Below the pieces are notes generated by a model. That model made no database searches. It saw nothing but the letters and a program-made list of their open reading frames with translations, and was not told the DNA's origin. Shown here one piece after another: positions 7,475-16,422 of a stretch of 59,299 nucleotides of DNA; the first letter of the stretch is position 1; each line of letters opens with the position of its first letter. The stretch spans positions 1 to 59,299 of the forward strand of contig CAIXKE010000041.1 in NCBI GenBank assembly GCA_903919975.1. Reading direction: 5' to 3'. Source of the DNA: Akkermansiaceae bacterium (GTDB taxonomy: Bacteria > Verrucomicrobiota > Verrucomicrobiia > Verrucomicrobiales > Akkermansiaceae). The translations under genes were made by a program, and so were the position numbers.

Positions 7475-10360
7475 ATGCACCGCAAGCAGATACATCCCGC
7501 GCTATTCATCACAGCCTTCCTCTGTGTTCATTCGGTATGTCTGCTGCATGCGCAACCCCCCCCGGCGGTTCCGGCCGCGCCCGTGCTCCCGGTCATAGCT
7601 TCCCCAGCCACCCTTAATCGTCTATTCAGCGAAGCCGAGGCGGCTTTCACCGCGAAACAATACCCAGCGGCCATCGCCAAAATCCAAGAACTTCTCAAAT
7701 TGCTCGGGCCCGGCAAGGAAGCTCCTTACGATCTGCTCTATTTCAACATCGGCCTCGCCTACCTGCTCAGTGATAAACTTCCCGAAGCAGAGGCAGCCTT
7801 TCAAGACTGCATTAAACGCTATCCCACGGGCGAATACACCTCCCGCTGCTATCTCGGTCTTGGCCGTGCCAGCATGATGCAAACGAAAAATGAAGAGGCC
7901 CTCAGCGCCTTAAAGGTGGCCGCCCTTGATCCAAAATACCGTTCCGAAGCCGGACTTTGGCTCGGTCAGGTATACACCAAGCTCAACAAGCCCGAGGAGG
8001 CACTCAAGGTGTTCCGCAGTCTAATGGGCTCCGACGTCCGCACCCCGCAGCAAACCACCGCAGCCGTGGAAGCCATCGGCTTGCTCGCCAATACCGGAAA
8101 AATCGAAGATCTCACCGCATATCTCGACCGCTTGTCCTGCCAAGCTGGCGTGCGCGACGCCATCGCTTGGTTCGCAAACCAAATCGTTGTCCGGGGCGAC
8201 GAGCTGCTTTCAGACAATTCCTACAACGCGGCTCTGGCTATTTATCGCTCAGTGCCACCGCGCAGCCGGATTCTAGAAATCCAGGCAGCCGCCCTTGAGG
8301 CGATGCGCAAGGACTGCACGGTGCTCGAAGCCCGCATGGCCGCGGAAAAGGACAAGCCGATCAACCAACGTTCAAATGCGCCTGAATTTCTCAGCGCGCT
8401 CAAACCCGCCATCACGCTGGCCGAAGAAGCTCTCAAGGCCATCGAGGGAAAAACTGACCTCGATGCCGCCCTGCTCATGCGTCGCGGCCGCTGCTTGTTC
8501 TATTTAAACCGCTACGAAGAAGCTCTGCTCTCTTTCCGCACCATACGCACCAAACACACGTCTGCGGCCGACGTGGAATCCGCGGCCTACGCCGAGATCG
8601 TCATTTACCACAAGTTGAAAAAAATCGCCGAAATCCAGGAGATGTGCGACCACTTCATGCGCAAATATCCGGACTCGAAAAACATGGAGCACGTCGCCAC
8701 TCTCGCTGGCGAGCTTCTCGTTCAAAACGGAAAATGGAAAGAAGTCGGAGCCTTCTACAATCGACTGGAAACTAAGTTCCCCCAATCCGAGAGCCTTGAC
8801 CGCTACATCTTTTTCCAAGCCGTCGCGGCGTTCCAAGACGGCAACTTCGCCGAGTCCACGCCGCTGTTAGCAAAGTTCTTCAAACAGTTTCCGACCAGTC
8901 CGTTCGTGGAAAACGCTCTTTACTACACGGCGATGTCCAATTTCCTGAGCAACAAATACAAGGAAACCCTCGCGTCGTGTAATGAATACCTCATGAAGTT
9001 TCCAAAAGGCGAATACGCCGGCGACATGCGCTACCGGCTCTCATTCATCGACTTTAATGATAAGAAGGACGACCAGTCCGCGAAGATCATTCGTGAGCTC
9101 GGCGACTTCATCAAGGAGCATCCGAACGACGCATCCAGCGGCTCAATGCACTGCCTCTTGGCGGACACTTACAAGCGCATGGAGAAGCCGGACGAGGCCC
9201 TCGCCAGTTATATCAAGGCGGTATGGACGGGGAGTCCGGACGACGTCATCCAATACGCTCTCGACGCAGCCACCGCCATCCTGAGAGACCGAAAAGATTG
9301 GACCGCCACCGCCCAGTTGCATACCGATTTCATGCAGCGCAAGCCGGACAGCCAACTCTGGCTACTCTCCGCCACAGTGGTCGCGCAAATGAAAGCTCGC
9401 GAAGGGAAAGCGCCGGAAGCCGCCGAGATCCTCGCAAACTCCCTCAAAGCCCGCATCGCCGACCCGGCTAACGAACAAGTCGAATTGCTCATCGACGAAC
9501 TCGTAAAAACCTTCGTCCCACGTAAAAAACCCAAAGACATCGACGCTGAGGCCATTGACAAGGAACTTACAACCATTCTCGAAAAGATCATTGTCGGCCA
9601 AGAAAACCTGACGACCTTCGCGCGTATTTACTATGCCCGCGCAAGGCTTGCCCAGTTGCTACGCCGCAACGATCGCTCGGACACTTACCTCAAGGGCATC
9701 GCAACCGCCAATGCCAAAGACCCCTCCGCCCTGAGCCCGGCACTGCTTGCCGCCTCAGGTGAGATCCTTCTCAAGATCGGCGACCTCGATGGCGCGCAAG
9801 CCATGTTCAAGCGGCTCAGCGACCGCTATGGCAACTCCATGTTCTCCGACGCCGGCCCAGTCGGCATGGGCTGCGTCTCACTTACCCGCAAACAGCCCGA
9901 GGAAGCCCTTCGCATCTTCGAAAACGTGCTGGAAAAAAACCCGGGCACTTCGCGCTTCAAGGAAGCCACTCTCGGAAAACTGGAGTCGCTCGTCGCGCTC
10001 GAAAAATACGACGATGCCAGCAAGCTCGCCCTTCAACTCGTCGGAGACAAAATGTTCCGCGGTGAATCCGCCGCCAAGGCCTACCTGCTACTGGGCCAAT
10101 CCTATCGCGCGCAGTCCGCCAAGTCCTTTGGTACCGAAGCCACTGAATTTCTCAAAAAAGCGCACGGCACCTACCAGCGGGTATATGTCGCCTATCAGGC
10201 GTTTCCTGACATCTGCGCCGAGGGCTACTGGCAAGCCTATGAGACCGCGAAACAACTTGGTGAGGACAAGCTCGCCGAGGAAACCCTCAAAACCCTCAAA
10301 GACCATCCAAAACTCCAAAATACCGCTCAAGCCCAGAAGGCCGTAACCTTGGTCAACTAA
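7475..10360 (+). CDS. Secreted tetratricopeptide-repeat protein (961 aa)
   Basis: It begins with a signal peptide (MHRKQIHPALFITAFLCVHSVCLLHAQ), followed by a Pro/Ala linker and an almost entirely helical solenoid. TPR-like pairs are recognisable throughout, for example YNIGLAYLLSDKLPEAEAAFQDCIKRYP near residue 90 and PEEALRIFENVLEKNPG near 850. Upstream in-frame starts were rejected because they would bury the signal peptide. The operon behind it encodes a second secreted helical protein, ExbB, two ExbDs and a TonB-like cyclase-fold protein. A periplasmic scaffold role in that energised complex is an inference. No enzymatic motif was seen. Tol-Pal-associated YbgF/CpoB is a distant functional comparison. 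Confidence 0.8.
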   Translation: MHRKQIHPALFITAFLCVHSVCLLHAQPPPAVPAAPVLPVIASPATLNRLFSEAEAAFTAKQYPAAIAKIQELLKLLGPGKEAPYDLLYFNIGLAYLLSDKLPEAEAAFQDCIKRYPTGEYTSRCYLGLGRASMMQTKNEEALSALKVAALDPKYRSEAGLWLGQVYTKLNKPEEALKVFRSLMGSDVRTPQQTTAAVEAIGLLANTGKIEDLTAYLDRLSCQAGVRDAIAWFANQIVVRGDELLSDNSYNAALAIYRSVPPRSRILEIQAAALEAMRKDCTVLEARMAAEKDKPINQRSNAPEFLSALKPAITLAEEALKAIEGKTDLDAALLMRRGRCLFYLNRYEEALLSFRTIRTKHTSAADVESAAYAEIVIYHKLKKIAEIQEMCDHFMRKYPDSKNMEHVATLAGELLVQNGKWKEVGAFYNRLETKFPQSESLDRYIFFQAVAAFQDGNFAESTPLLAKFFKQFPTSPFVENALYYTAMSNFLSNKYKETLASCNEYLMKFPKGEYAGDMRYRLSFIDFNDKKDDQSAKIIRELGDFIKEHPNDASSGSMHCLLADTYKRMEKPDEALASYIKAVWTGSPDDVIQYALDAATAILRDRKDWTATAQLHTDFMQRKPDSQLWLLSATVVAQMKAREGKAPEAAEILANSLKARIADPANEQVELLIDELVKTFVPRKKPKDIDAEAIDKELTTILEKIIVGQENLTTFARIYYARARLAQLLRRNDRSDTYLKGIATANAKDPSALSPALLAASGEILLKIGDLDGAQAMFKRLSDRYGNSMFSDAGPVGMGCVSLTRKQPEEALRIFENVLEKNPGTSRFKEATLGKLESLVALEKYDDASKLALQLVGDKMFRGESAAKAYLLLGQSYRAQSAKSFGTEATEFLKKAHGTYQRVYVAYQAFPDICAEGYWQAYETAKQLGEDKLAEETLKTLKDHPKLQNTAQAQKAVTLVN

Positions 10361-10369
10361 TCCGCTCCG

Positions 10370-11203
10370 ATGTCATATTCCCGCAAAATTCTCCAGGTCT
10401 TGCTGATGGCTCTTCCGCTTCACGGCATCTCCGCTAAAACCGCTTACATGGTGCTTCAGAACGGGCGATCCCTTCCTGCTTCCGCTCTTGCCATGGAGGC
10501 TGATAAACTCGTCGTCAAAACCGCAGCCGAGGGCTACACCCTCGGCCAGTCTTTCCCCCTGACAATGGTCGATCATATTTACGGCGACAAACCCGTCGAA
10601 ATCAACCAAGCCATCGCACTTACCCTTATGGGTAAGCCCAAAGAGGCGCAGGCTCTGCTCCTGCCCATCGTCAAAGAGCACCACATCACTGCAAAATTTC
10701 CGGGCAACTTCTGGCTCGATGCCGCCCGCGCCCTGCTTGTGGCCTATGCCATCAACGGCAATACCGACGATACCACCAAAATCGGCGAGGAAATTTCTGA
10801 TGCCACTCCCGCCCATGGCATTGACTCATATGTCTTGCTAGGCAAGGCGCTGACGATGCCCGCCCTCACCAGCAAATCCGAGGACCGGCTGGCCGCCTTA
10901 CGCGCCCTCACCACCCAGAACCTCCCTGATCTCTGCGCCTACGCGTCGTTCTTTTACGGCAACATGCTCTTCAAGGACAAGAAAAGCACCGAAGCCCTCG
11001 AAGCCTATCTTGCCGTCCCCTGCCTGCACCCTTCCGGCGGCCTCATTCTCAATGCCGCCGCCGAATTACAGGCTGCGGATTTGCTTGCCGCGCTGGGCCG
11101 TCCTGAGGAGGCCCTTGCCCTTGTCGAGTCCGCACTTAGCGTCTCCGCCGGTACCGTGCTCGCCGATGAAGCGAGCAAACGTCTTACAAGCCTCAAGAAA
11201 TAA
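10370..11203 (+). CDS. Secreted helical-repeat protein of unknown function
   Basis: A 277-aa protein with a signal peptide (YSRKILQVLLMALPLHGISAKT). The first part of the mature protein (about residues 25-70) is probably beta-rich (YMVLQNGRSLPASALAMEADKLVVKT). The rest is Ala/Leu-rich helical hairpins reminiscent of degenerate TPRs (KSTEALEAYLAVPCLHP, RPEEALALVESALSV). It starts 9 bp after the preceding TPR gene and 40 bp before exbB, so it is almost certainly in the same operon. Its partner is probably the complex encoded around it. No family name can be given. Confidence 0.75.
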   Translation: MSYSRKILQVLLMALPLHGISAKTAYMVLQNGRSLPASALAMEADKLVVKTAAEGYTLGQSFPLTMVDHIYGDKPVEINQAIALTLMGKPKEAQALLLPIVKEHHITAKFPGNFWLDAARALLVAYAINGNTDDTTKIGEEISDATPAHGIDSYVLLGKALTMPALTSKSEDRLAALRALTTQNLPDLCAYASFFYGNMLFKDKKSTEALEAYLAVPCLHPSGGLILNAAAELQAADLLAALGRPEEALALVESALSVSAGTVLADEASKRLTSLKK

Positions 11204-11243
11204 ACCATTCTCCAACTCAAGCTAAACTATTATCACATCCGCC

Positions 11244-12029
11244 ATGAAAAATACCATCCACAAGGCCGCAATCGCCGCATTGTTACTCCTACCCATGACC
11301 GCCTTCGGATCCACCGCCGGGGGAGTCACTGAAAAAACCTTCATCGATGTTTATAAGGAAGGCGGTTGGTGTATGCACGTCATTCTCCTCTTCTCCATCG
11401 GCACCGTCTGGCTGATTATAGACATCTGGACGCGCACCAATGCCAAGAAGATGACCCCCGCCGACGATGTCCAATCTGCCCAACAACACTTCCTGGTCGG
11501 CGACTACCTCGGTGCCTACGCCGCGATGAAAGCCGCCATCAGCCCCTTCGCTCAAGTCGTGCGCGCGGCACTTGGCTCCGTTGGCTACGGCAAGGACTCC
11601 ACCGAGGAAGCCCTGCTCACCGAAGTGGATAAAATCACCTCGACCCTTCAGACCCGCATCAACTACCTATCGGTCATCGGGGTCTGTACACCGATGGTCG
11701 GTCTGCTCGGCACCGTCTCGGGTATGCGCGGAGCCTTCGCCAGTCTTGGTGCCTCCGGCATCGGCGACCCCACCGCCCTCTCCATGCACATCGGGGAGGT
11801 GCTCATTGCAACCGCCTCCGGCCTGTTCGTCGCCATTCCGGCCTTCATGGGTTTCTATTTCCTGCGCAACAAACTCCAGGCCGCCGTCCATCAACTTCAG
11901 GAAAAAGCAGAGTTGCTCTTCCGCCACGCGCCCTATGATTACCTCAAGGACGTCGATGTCGGCCAGGAAGCTACTTATGCCGCCTTGCCCAACTGGGTAG
12001 TAACCGAAGAAGTCCCAGCGGAAAGCTGA
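11244..12029 (+). CDS. exbB: MotA/TolQ/ExbB family protein with an extra N-terminal segment
   Basis: 261 aa. The N-terminus (MKNTIHKAAIAALLLLPMTAFGS) looks like a cleavable signal, as in many ExbBs of the extended type. A helix MHVILLFSIGTVWLIIDIW (about 45-65) follows. The MotA_ExbB domain has GVCTPMVGLLGTVSGMRGAFASLGASG (about 140-166) and IGEVLIATASGLFVAIPAFMGFYF. It is followed at 12077 and 12521 by two ExbDs, giving a 1 ExbB : 2 ExbD cluster. This set is separate from the 27-2340 operon and has diverged from it strongly, so it probably energises a different task. Confidence 0.9.
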   Translation: MKNTIHKAAIAALLLLPMTAFGSTAGGVTEKTFIDVYKEGGWCMHVILLFSIGTVWLIIDIWTRTNAKKMTPADDVQSAQQHFLVGDYLGAYAAMKAAISPFAQVVRAALGSVGYGKDSTEEALLTEVDKITSTLQTRINYLSVIGVCTPMVGLLGTVSGMRGAFASLGASGIGDPTALSMHIGEVLIATASGLFVAIPAFMGFYFLRNKLQAAVHQLQEKAELLFRHAPYDYLKDVDVGQEATYAALPNWVVTEEVPAES

Positions 12030-12076
12030 ACAGGCTTATCACTTGCCCTAACAAAAAACCTTAACATTACACGACC

Positions 12077-12514
12077 ATGGCTGGAGGCGGAGGCGGAGGA
12101 GAAAGCGGCGAACCGGAGTTCCAAATCGCCCCGATGATTGACGTATTGCTGGTGCTGCTCATTTTCTTCATGAGCATCACCTCGGCGGAAGTGCTCAAGG
12201 TTGACAAAAACATCGTTTTGCCTGTCTCGCCCAACGCGAAGAAACGCGATCCCGAATTTTCCAAACATGAAATGGCGGTCAACATCCGCTGGAATGAAAA
12301 GGAGAGCAAGGCCCACGTGAATGTGGACGACCGTGAATTCCCCGATCTTGCGGAAGCAATCCCCTACTTTCAGGAAAAGAAAAAGAAAGACCCGAAGATC
12401 CGCGCCGTGATCCGCGGTGACAAGTCACTTCCCGCCATCGAAATCCAACGTGTCATGAATATCATCGGCGAGGGCGGCATTGCCGACCTTTCCTTCGCCG
12501 CTTCCAACAAATAA
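12077..12514 (+). CDS. exbD: ExbD/TolR-family protein (first of two)
   Basis: A 145-aa single-pass membrane protein. The Gly-rich start (MAGGGGGGESGEPEFQIAPMIDVLLVLLIFFMSIT) contains the ExbD helix at about residues 18-36 with the conserved Asp of PMID. The periplasmic part ends in the usual ExbD alpha/beta domain (IRAVIRGDKSLPAIEIQRVMNIIGEGGIADLSFAA). It lies 47 bp behind exbB and 6 bp before the second exbD. Different ExbDs can form mixed dimers within ExbB rings (family knowledge). Confidence 0.9.
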   Translation: MAGGGGGGESGEPEFQIAPMIDVLLVLLIFFMSITSAEVLKVDKNIVLPVSPNAKKRDPEFSKHEMAVNIRWNEKESKAHVNVDDREFPDLAEAIPYFQEKKKKDPKIRAVIRGDKSLPAIEIQRVMNIIGEGGIADLSFAASNK

Positions 12515-12520
12515 TCCCTT

Positions 12521-12973
12521 ATGAAACGACACAGGAGAAAACCTTCAGCGGAAGTCAATCTCGGCTTCCAGATCGCGCCGATGATCGACGTTGTGTTTGT
12601 CATCATGCTCTACTTCATGGTCATGGCTGGTGCCGTTCAGGTCGAAAACGCTCACAATACCAAACTCCCCGGCACCGTTCAGGTCGAGAACTCCGATACG
12701 CCGATGCCTGACGAGATCGCCATCCGCATTGAGGACGATGGCCAAGTCTCTCTGAATGAAGATCCGCTCGATAGTCCGGAGATCAAACTCCTGCCCGAGC
12801 TCGCTTCCAATCTCAACCAACTCCGTGAAAGCAGCGCCGCTTCGCGCTCCGAAGTGCTGGTTACGATTTATGCCAACGAACAGGCAAAATACGAACGGGT
12901 AGTCGATGTGCTCGATGCCCTCAGCCGCGCGCAAATCTCCAACGTTACCTTCCAGGCAGGCGCGCCCGAATAA
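12521..12973 (+). CDS. exbD: ExbD/TolR-family protein (second of two)
   Basis: 150 aa. The basic N-terminus MKRHRRKPSAEVNLGFQIAPMIDVVFVIMLYFMVMAG holds the single helix and the conserved Asp. The periplasmic domain finishes with ERVVDVLDALSRAQISNVTFQA, which matches the ExbD end. It is clearly distinct from its neighbour (sharing mainly FQIAPMIDV), so this is an old duplication. The next gene, the TonB-like cyclase-fold protein, starts 25 bp later. Confidence 0.9.
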   Translation: MKRHRRKPSAEVNLGFQIAPMIDVVFVIMLYFMVMAGAVQVENAHNTKLPGTVQVENSDTPMPDEIAIRIEDDGQVSLNEDPLDSPEIKLLPELASNLNQLRESSAASRSEVLVTIYANEQAKYERVVDVLDALSRAQISNVTFQAGAPE

Positions 12974-12998
12974 TTAAACCTCATTGAATACCCATTCC

Positions 12999-14531
12999 AT
13001 GGAAACTTCCCAACAACCTGACGAAAACGAGGCCCCAAAACGGAAAAAAAACACCTTCTGGGCAAAATACGGCGGTGGAGCCTTGTCGATCGCCATTATC
13101 ATCCACGTCATTCTCGCCATCTGCGGCGGCGTCTGGATCGCCCAGCGGATCTTCGAGCCGGAAAAGAAAATCGACTTCCTCCCCGGCGGTGGCACAGCGG
13201 GCGGCGGAGAGCGCAGCGCGGAGTCCCAAGTCAACAAGAAGAAGCTCGCGCAGATCACTCCCACCACCAACGTGAAGCGGGTGTTTGCTGAGGGCGCTGT
13301 CTCCACATTTTCCATTCCAGATCCCGGCGATAATTTTGGTGAAATGTCCACCCTCAGCTCGCTCTCTGGCGGCGGCATGTCCGGCGGTCTCGGTGGTTCC
13401 GGCAGCGGCGGTGGTTTCGGCTCCGGCTCAGGCTCCGGCTCCGGTCTCGGCATGGGCGGCGCTGGCAGCGGCAAGATGTTCGGCCTGATTCCACAAACCA
13501 TGCGCAAACGCTGCTCCAAGGATGACCGACTCTCGCGCCTCAAAGACAACGGCGGCACTCCAGCTTGCGACGAGGCCGTCGTGAAAGGTTTGCAATGGTT
13601 GAAAGCGAATCAAAATCCCAACGGCTCCTGGGGCACGGTCCACCATGCCGCTATGACCGGCCTGGCGTTGCTCGCTTACTTCGGCCACTGCGAGACTCCA
13701 GTATCCGATGAGTTCGGTGAATCCTGCTTGAAGGCTATTGTCTATCTGGTCGGTGTGGGCACTAAAAACGACGGCATGGTGAGCGCTAATGCCAGATCTC
13801 AACCCGGCTGTTACGAGCACGCCATCGCGACCTATGCCCTAGGCGAATCCGCTACTTTCTGCAAAGACCTCAAAATCGACGTGCCCAACCTCATGGAGGT
13901 GACCCAAAAAGCCGGCCAGTTCATCATCGACAACCAGCACGATAGCGGCGGCTGGGCCTACAGTTATGCTAAGACCGACGGGCACCCCGATACCTCGATC
14001 GTCGGCTGGCAACTGCAAGCCCTCAAGGCATGCAGCCACACCAACATCAAATACGAGAAGATGGATAAGGCTGTCGATAAAGGCCTCGACTATCTGGCTC
14101 GCATGCAGTCACCCAACGGCGACTTCGGCTACACCGGCCCGGGTGGCAGACCTGGACTGACCGGAGTCGGTGTCTTGTGCCACCAGATGTGGGGTAAAGA
14201 CAAGTCCAAGGAGGTTCGCAATGGGGTCAGATACATGGATGATAATTTCAAACTGGAATGGGAAAGTGCGGATATTTACAGCCATTATTACGCTTCCCAA
14301 GCCATGATGCAGGCGGGTGGCGCTTATTGGAAAAAATACAACAGTCACTTCCGCGACGAACTTCTCAAGAACCAGAATCCAGATGGCTCATGGAAGATGC
14401 CCGGACATAAAATGCATGGCGCGAATCCGGTTTACGTCAACACGCTCTGCATCCTCATGCTCGAAGTCTATTACCGCTTCCTTAAAACCAGTGGTGGCAG
14501 TGAGCATGGCAGCCGTCTTGACGGCATCTGA
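12999..14531 (+). CDS. TonB-like anchored protein with prenyltransferase/squalene-cyclase-type repeats
   Basis: 510 aa. A basic cytoplasmic tail (residues 1-26) precedes one membrane helix (LSIAIIIHVILAICGGVWIA, about 29-48). Next come a linker ending in a Gly/Ser tract (about 120-155) and a large domain of (alpha/alpha)-type repeats from about residue 187 (ACDEAVVKGLQWLKANQNPNGSWG) to the end. These contain the QNPDGSW-like motifs of the terpenoid cyclase/prenyltransferase fold (also near 300 and 450). The N-terminal half is laid out like TonB, and the gene occupies the TonB position behind exbB-exbD-exbD. The catalytic DXDD motif of hopene cyclases was not seen, so lipid cyclisation is unlikely. 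The ATG at 12999 was preferred to an in-frame TTG at 12984. Confidence 0.8.
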   Translation: METSQQPDENEAPKRKKNTFWAKYGGGALSIAIIIHVILAICGGVWIAQRIFEPEKKIDFLPGGGTAGGGERSAESQVNKKKLAQITPTTNVKRVFAEGAVSTFSIPDPGDNFGEMSTLSSLSGGGMSGGLGGSGSGGGFGSGSGSGSGLGMGGAGSGKMFGLIPQTMRKRCSKDDRLSRLKDNGGTPACDEAVVKGLQWLKANQNPNGSWGTVHHAAMTGLALLAYFGHCETPVSDEFGESCLKAIVYLVGVGTKNDGMVSANARSQPGCYEHAIATYALGESATFCKDLKIDVPNLMEVTQKAGQFIIDNQHDSGGWAYSYAKTDGHPDTSIVGWQLQALKACSHTNIKYEKMDKAVDKGLDYLARMQSPNGDFGYTGPGGRPGLTGVGVLCHQMWGKDKSKEVRNGVRYMDDNFKLEWESADIYSHYYASQAMMQAGGAYWKKYNSHFRDELLKNQNPDGSWKMPGHKMHGANPVYVNTLCILMLEVYYRFLKTSGGSEHGSRLDGI

Positions 14532-14537
14532 TTTTTC

Positions 14538-15725
14538 TTATTGGATCAACATAAAATCCAGTGGCGGAAACACCTGTCCATTCAGTTGCGGCGCGAAGCC
14601 ATGCCGCCCGGAATGATAAACGCGGGTGGTAACCGGCTTCAGCGAATGCTGGCCGGTGATTTCCCAGCGCTCACCCGCTGCGAGCTCACGAGTGCGGCCT
14701 TTGAAAACTTTGGGACTGAGCATGCCGTTCGCCTTCCGGTAATGGATCGCGTAATCAAACATCACCTTGAGCGGATGGCGCGTGCGGTTGCGCACCACAA
14801 GACGGTATGCGAGGAAACCCCCAAGTTTCACCGTGCTATGCGTTAGGCCGCAGCCCTCAAGCGCGAGCGACTTGGCGGAGCCGTAGCCGTGCAGCGCGAG
14901 CGCTCCGGGATGCCCGGCTTTCAAAAGCGTGCGGCAAGCATGACGGGCGAGTTTCCCCACACGCTCGTCCTCCGGCGCATTCTTCAGCCAACGGGTGAGC
15001 GTTTGGATCACGAGCTCCGGGTGATGTTTGCTGAAATCGTTGAGATGATTGGAGACGGATAACCGAACGTAGTTGCTCGGGTCACGATAAAGGCTTTCTA
15101 ACAATCCAAGCGTAGGGTGAGGCGGCACCAGCAATTCCGACAAGTTTCCTCCCCACGGCAGCAATGGCCGACTGCCTTCCGAAACAAGACGTCGCACATG
15201 CTCGTCCGGGTGCCTACACCACGCCTGCAATTGCTTCAGCGTGCGTTCCCGATGGACCCGCAGAAATGGCCGGATCGCAAACTCCGCGGTAAAACATTTC
15301 GTTATTTCGCTAAATAACAACATCGCCTCGTCGAAATGTTCAAGGCCACGGCGGGCGACGATTTCGCTGAGCGGCCAGACGGCAAAGCCGTGCAAGCCGT
15401 GCAAGCCGTGCAAGCCGTGTGAACCACCGTGTGAACCACCGTGTGAACCACCGTGTGAACCACCTTGCGCATCTCCGTGGGGAACGTCTGCATCTTTTGC
15501 CAAGGTTTTCGCAAGGATCGCGAACAAATCTGGCGGGTGAGTTGGAAGGCCGGCTTCGAGACGATCGGCGACGAGGTGCATGCGTTGTTTCAGTTCCAGC
15601 GACTCCAACGCGGCTTCCAGCCCCCGGCAGAAACGTGACACGGAAAACGGCGGATGCGCGCGTTTCACGCATTCGGCGATGCGCCGCACATTGGAATACG
15701 AAAACTGGTTTTTGACTGGTTCCAT
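14538..15725 (-). CDS. AlkC-like DNA alkylation repair protein (HEAT-like repeats)
   Basis: 395 aa. The alpha-helical ARM/HEAT-like part (about 1-290) includes WCRHPDEHVRRLVSEGSRPLLPWG and LESLYRDPSNYVRLSVSNHLNDFSKHHP, both typical of the AlkC/AlkD glycosylase superfamily. The last 90 residues form an Ig-like domain (FLAYRLVVRNRTRHPLKVMFDYAIHY onwards) ending in FAPQLNGQVFPPLDFML, as in AlkC. The family excises alkylated bases. Odd feature: residues near 90-120 contain GGSH repeated four times then LHG repeated three times, encoded by DNA tandem repeats (15385-15468). ATG at 15725 was chosen over an upstream TTG. The gene is convergent with the cyclase-fold gene, 6 bp apart. Confidence 0.83.
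   Translation of the reverse strand: MEPVKNQFSYSNVRRIAECVKRAHPPFSVSRFCRGLEAALESLELKQRMHLVADRLEAGLPTHPPDLFAILAKTLAKDADVPHGDAQGGSHGGSHGGSHGGSHGLHGLHGLHGFAVWPLSEIVARRGLEHFDEAMLLFSEITKCFTAEFAIRPFLRVHRERTLKQLQAWCRHPDEHVRRLVSEGSRPLLPWGGNLSELLVPPHPTLGLLESLYRDPSNYVRLSVSNHLNDFSKHHPELVIQTLTRWLKNAPEDERVGKLARHACRTLLKAGHPGALALHGYGSAKSLALEGCGLTHSTVKLGGFLAYRLVVRNRTRHPLKVMFDYAIHYRKANGMLSPKVFKGRTRELAAGERWEITGQHSLKPVTTRVYHSGRHGFAPQLNGQVFPPLDFMLIQ
15385..15468. repeat. Two adjacent coding minisatellites inside the alkC-like gene
   Basis: On the plus strand, four copies of a 9-bp unit (AAGCCGTGC, the last ending in T) at 15385-15420 are followed by about 3.7 copies of a 12-bp unit (GAACCACCGTGT) from 15421. Both units are multiples of three, so copy-number change keeps the reading frame of the minus-strand gene and only lengthens a Gly/His linker. 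Confidence 0.9.
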
Positions 15726-15749
15726 GATTCTAAAAATCAAGCTGAGAAC

Positions 15750-16205
15750 TCAAGCCCTAGGCAATAGCGGCGGCACGTCCTGAAGTTTTGGGCTAAGTGG
15801 TATCGGTTCGCCGCCACGGCTGATGTAAAGTTGATAGATCTGCTTCTGAAGGTGGTGCCAACTAAAGATGGAAATAGGAGCGGCAAAGAACATCCCCATA
15901 GAACAGGTGATGATGGTAATTATCATCAGACACATCATCAGAGGAATCATAACCACCGATGCCGCCAGATTGACAAGAAACGGCCACAGCCCACGTTCCA
16001 AGTATTTTCCGAAATATTGGAAATCGAATGGGGGGAATTTCGCTGGGTCTTCATCATCTCCACGTGCCCAAAAGCCCGTGACATGCCACCCACCCAGCAC
16101 AAGCGGTCCAATGGCCGGAATCAGCATCGCCACCGCGCCTAACAGCATACTCGTGCCCCATTTCGGGATTTTGAAAAAATCGGTAACAGAGGCATTGTAG
16201 CGCAT
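15750..16205 (-). CDS. Small polytopic membrane protein, DUF4013-like
   Basis: 151 aa with hydrophobic stretches at about residues 15-38 (MLLGAVAMLIPAIGPLVLGGWHV in part) and 70-110 (FLVNLAASVVMIPLMMCLMIITIITCSMGMFF in two runs). Between them is a charged loop with DDEDPAKFPPFD. This layout resembles DUF4013 proteins, whose role is unknown. ATG at 16205 opens on RYNASVTDFFKIPKWG. The frame is open upstream, but that part would overlap the divergent small ORF. It lies 24 bp upstream of alkC on the same strand. Confidence 0.65.
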   Translation of the reverse strand: MRYNASVTDFFKIPKWGTSMLLGAVAMLIPAIGPLVLGGWHVTGFWARGDDEDPAKFPPFDFQYFGKYLERGLWPFLVNLAASVVMIPLMMCLMIITIITCSMGMFFAAPISIFSWHHLQKQIYQLYISRGGEPIPLSPKLQDVPPLLPRA

Positions 16206-16209
16206 GGGA

Positions 16210-16422
16210 ATGGAGAATAAGAATTTCCGAATAGTGCCCGAAGAGGACATTGCTCTTCGTGAAACCAAACCAGTGGAGATTTTCACAAGGAGTCCATTTT
16301 CCAAGACGAAACACTTCAGGCTGGCCTATTCCTCCTCGCCCGGGATTGACCGGCACCGCGAATTGGAAAAACTCGGTCCAAGAAATGCACCAGTTGTGGC
16401 GGACGACTCGAAGGCTCAATGA
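16210..16422 (+). CDS. Small ORF, hypothetical
   Basis: About 70 codons (MENKNFRIVPEEDIALRET...) ending in a 4-nt ATGA overlap with the zinc-ribbon gene at 16419. The overlap suggests translational coupling and is the main reason to list it. Its start nearly coincides with the start of the divergent membrane-protein gene, leaving no promoter space, which argues against it. No family was recognised. Confidence 0.35.
   Translation: MENKNFRIVPEEDIALRETKPVEIFTRSPFSKTKHFRLAYSSSPGIDRHRELEKLGPRNAPVVADDSKAQ

Noticed and set aside
12999-14531. Functional squalene-hopene cyclase
   Set aside because: The DXDD catalytic motif was not seen, the protein carries a TonB-like anchor, and it sits in an ExbBD operon.
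15385-15468. Short regular repeats that might be taken for a CRISPR array
   Set aside because: Units are 9 and 12 bp with no spacers, lie inside a coding gene, and no cas genes are present.
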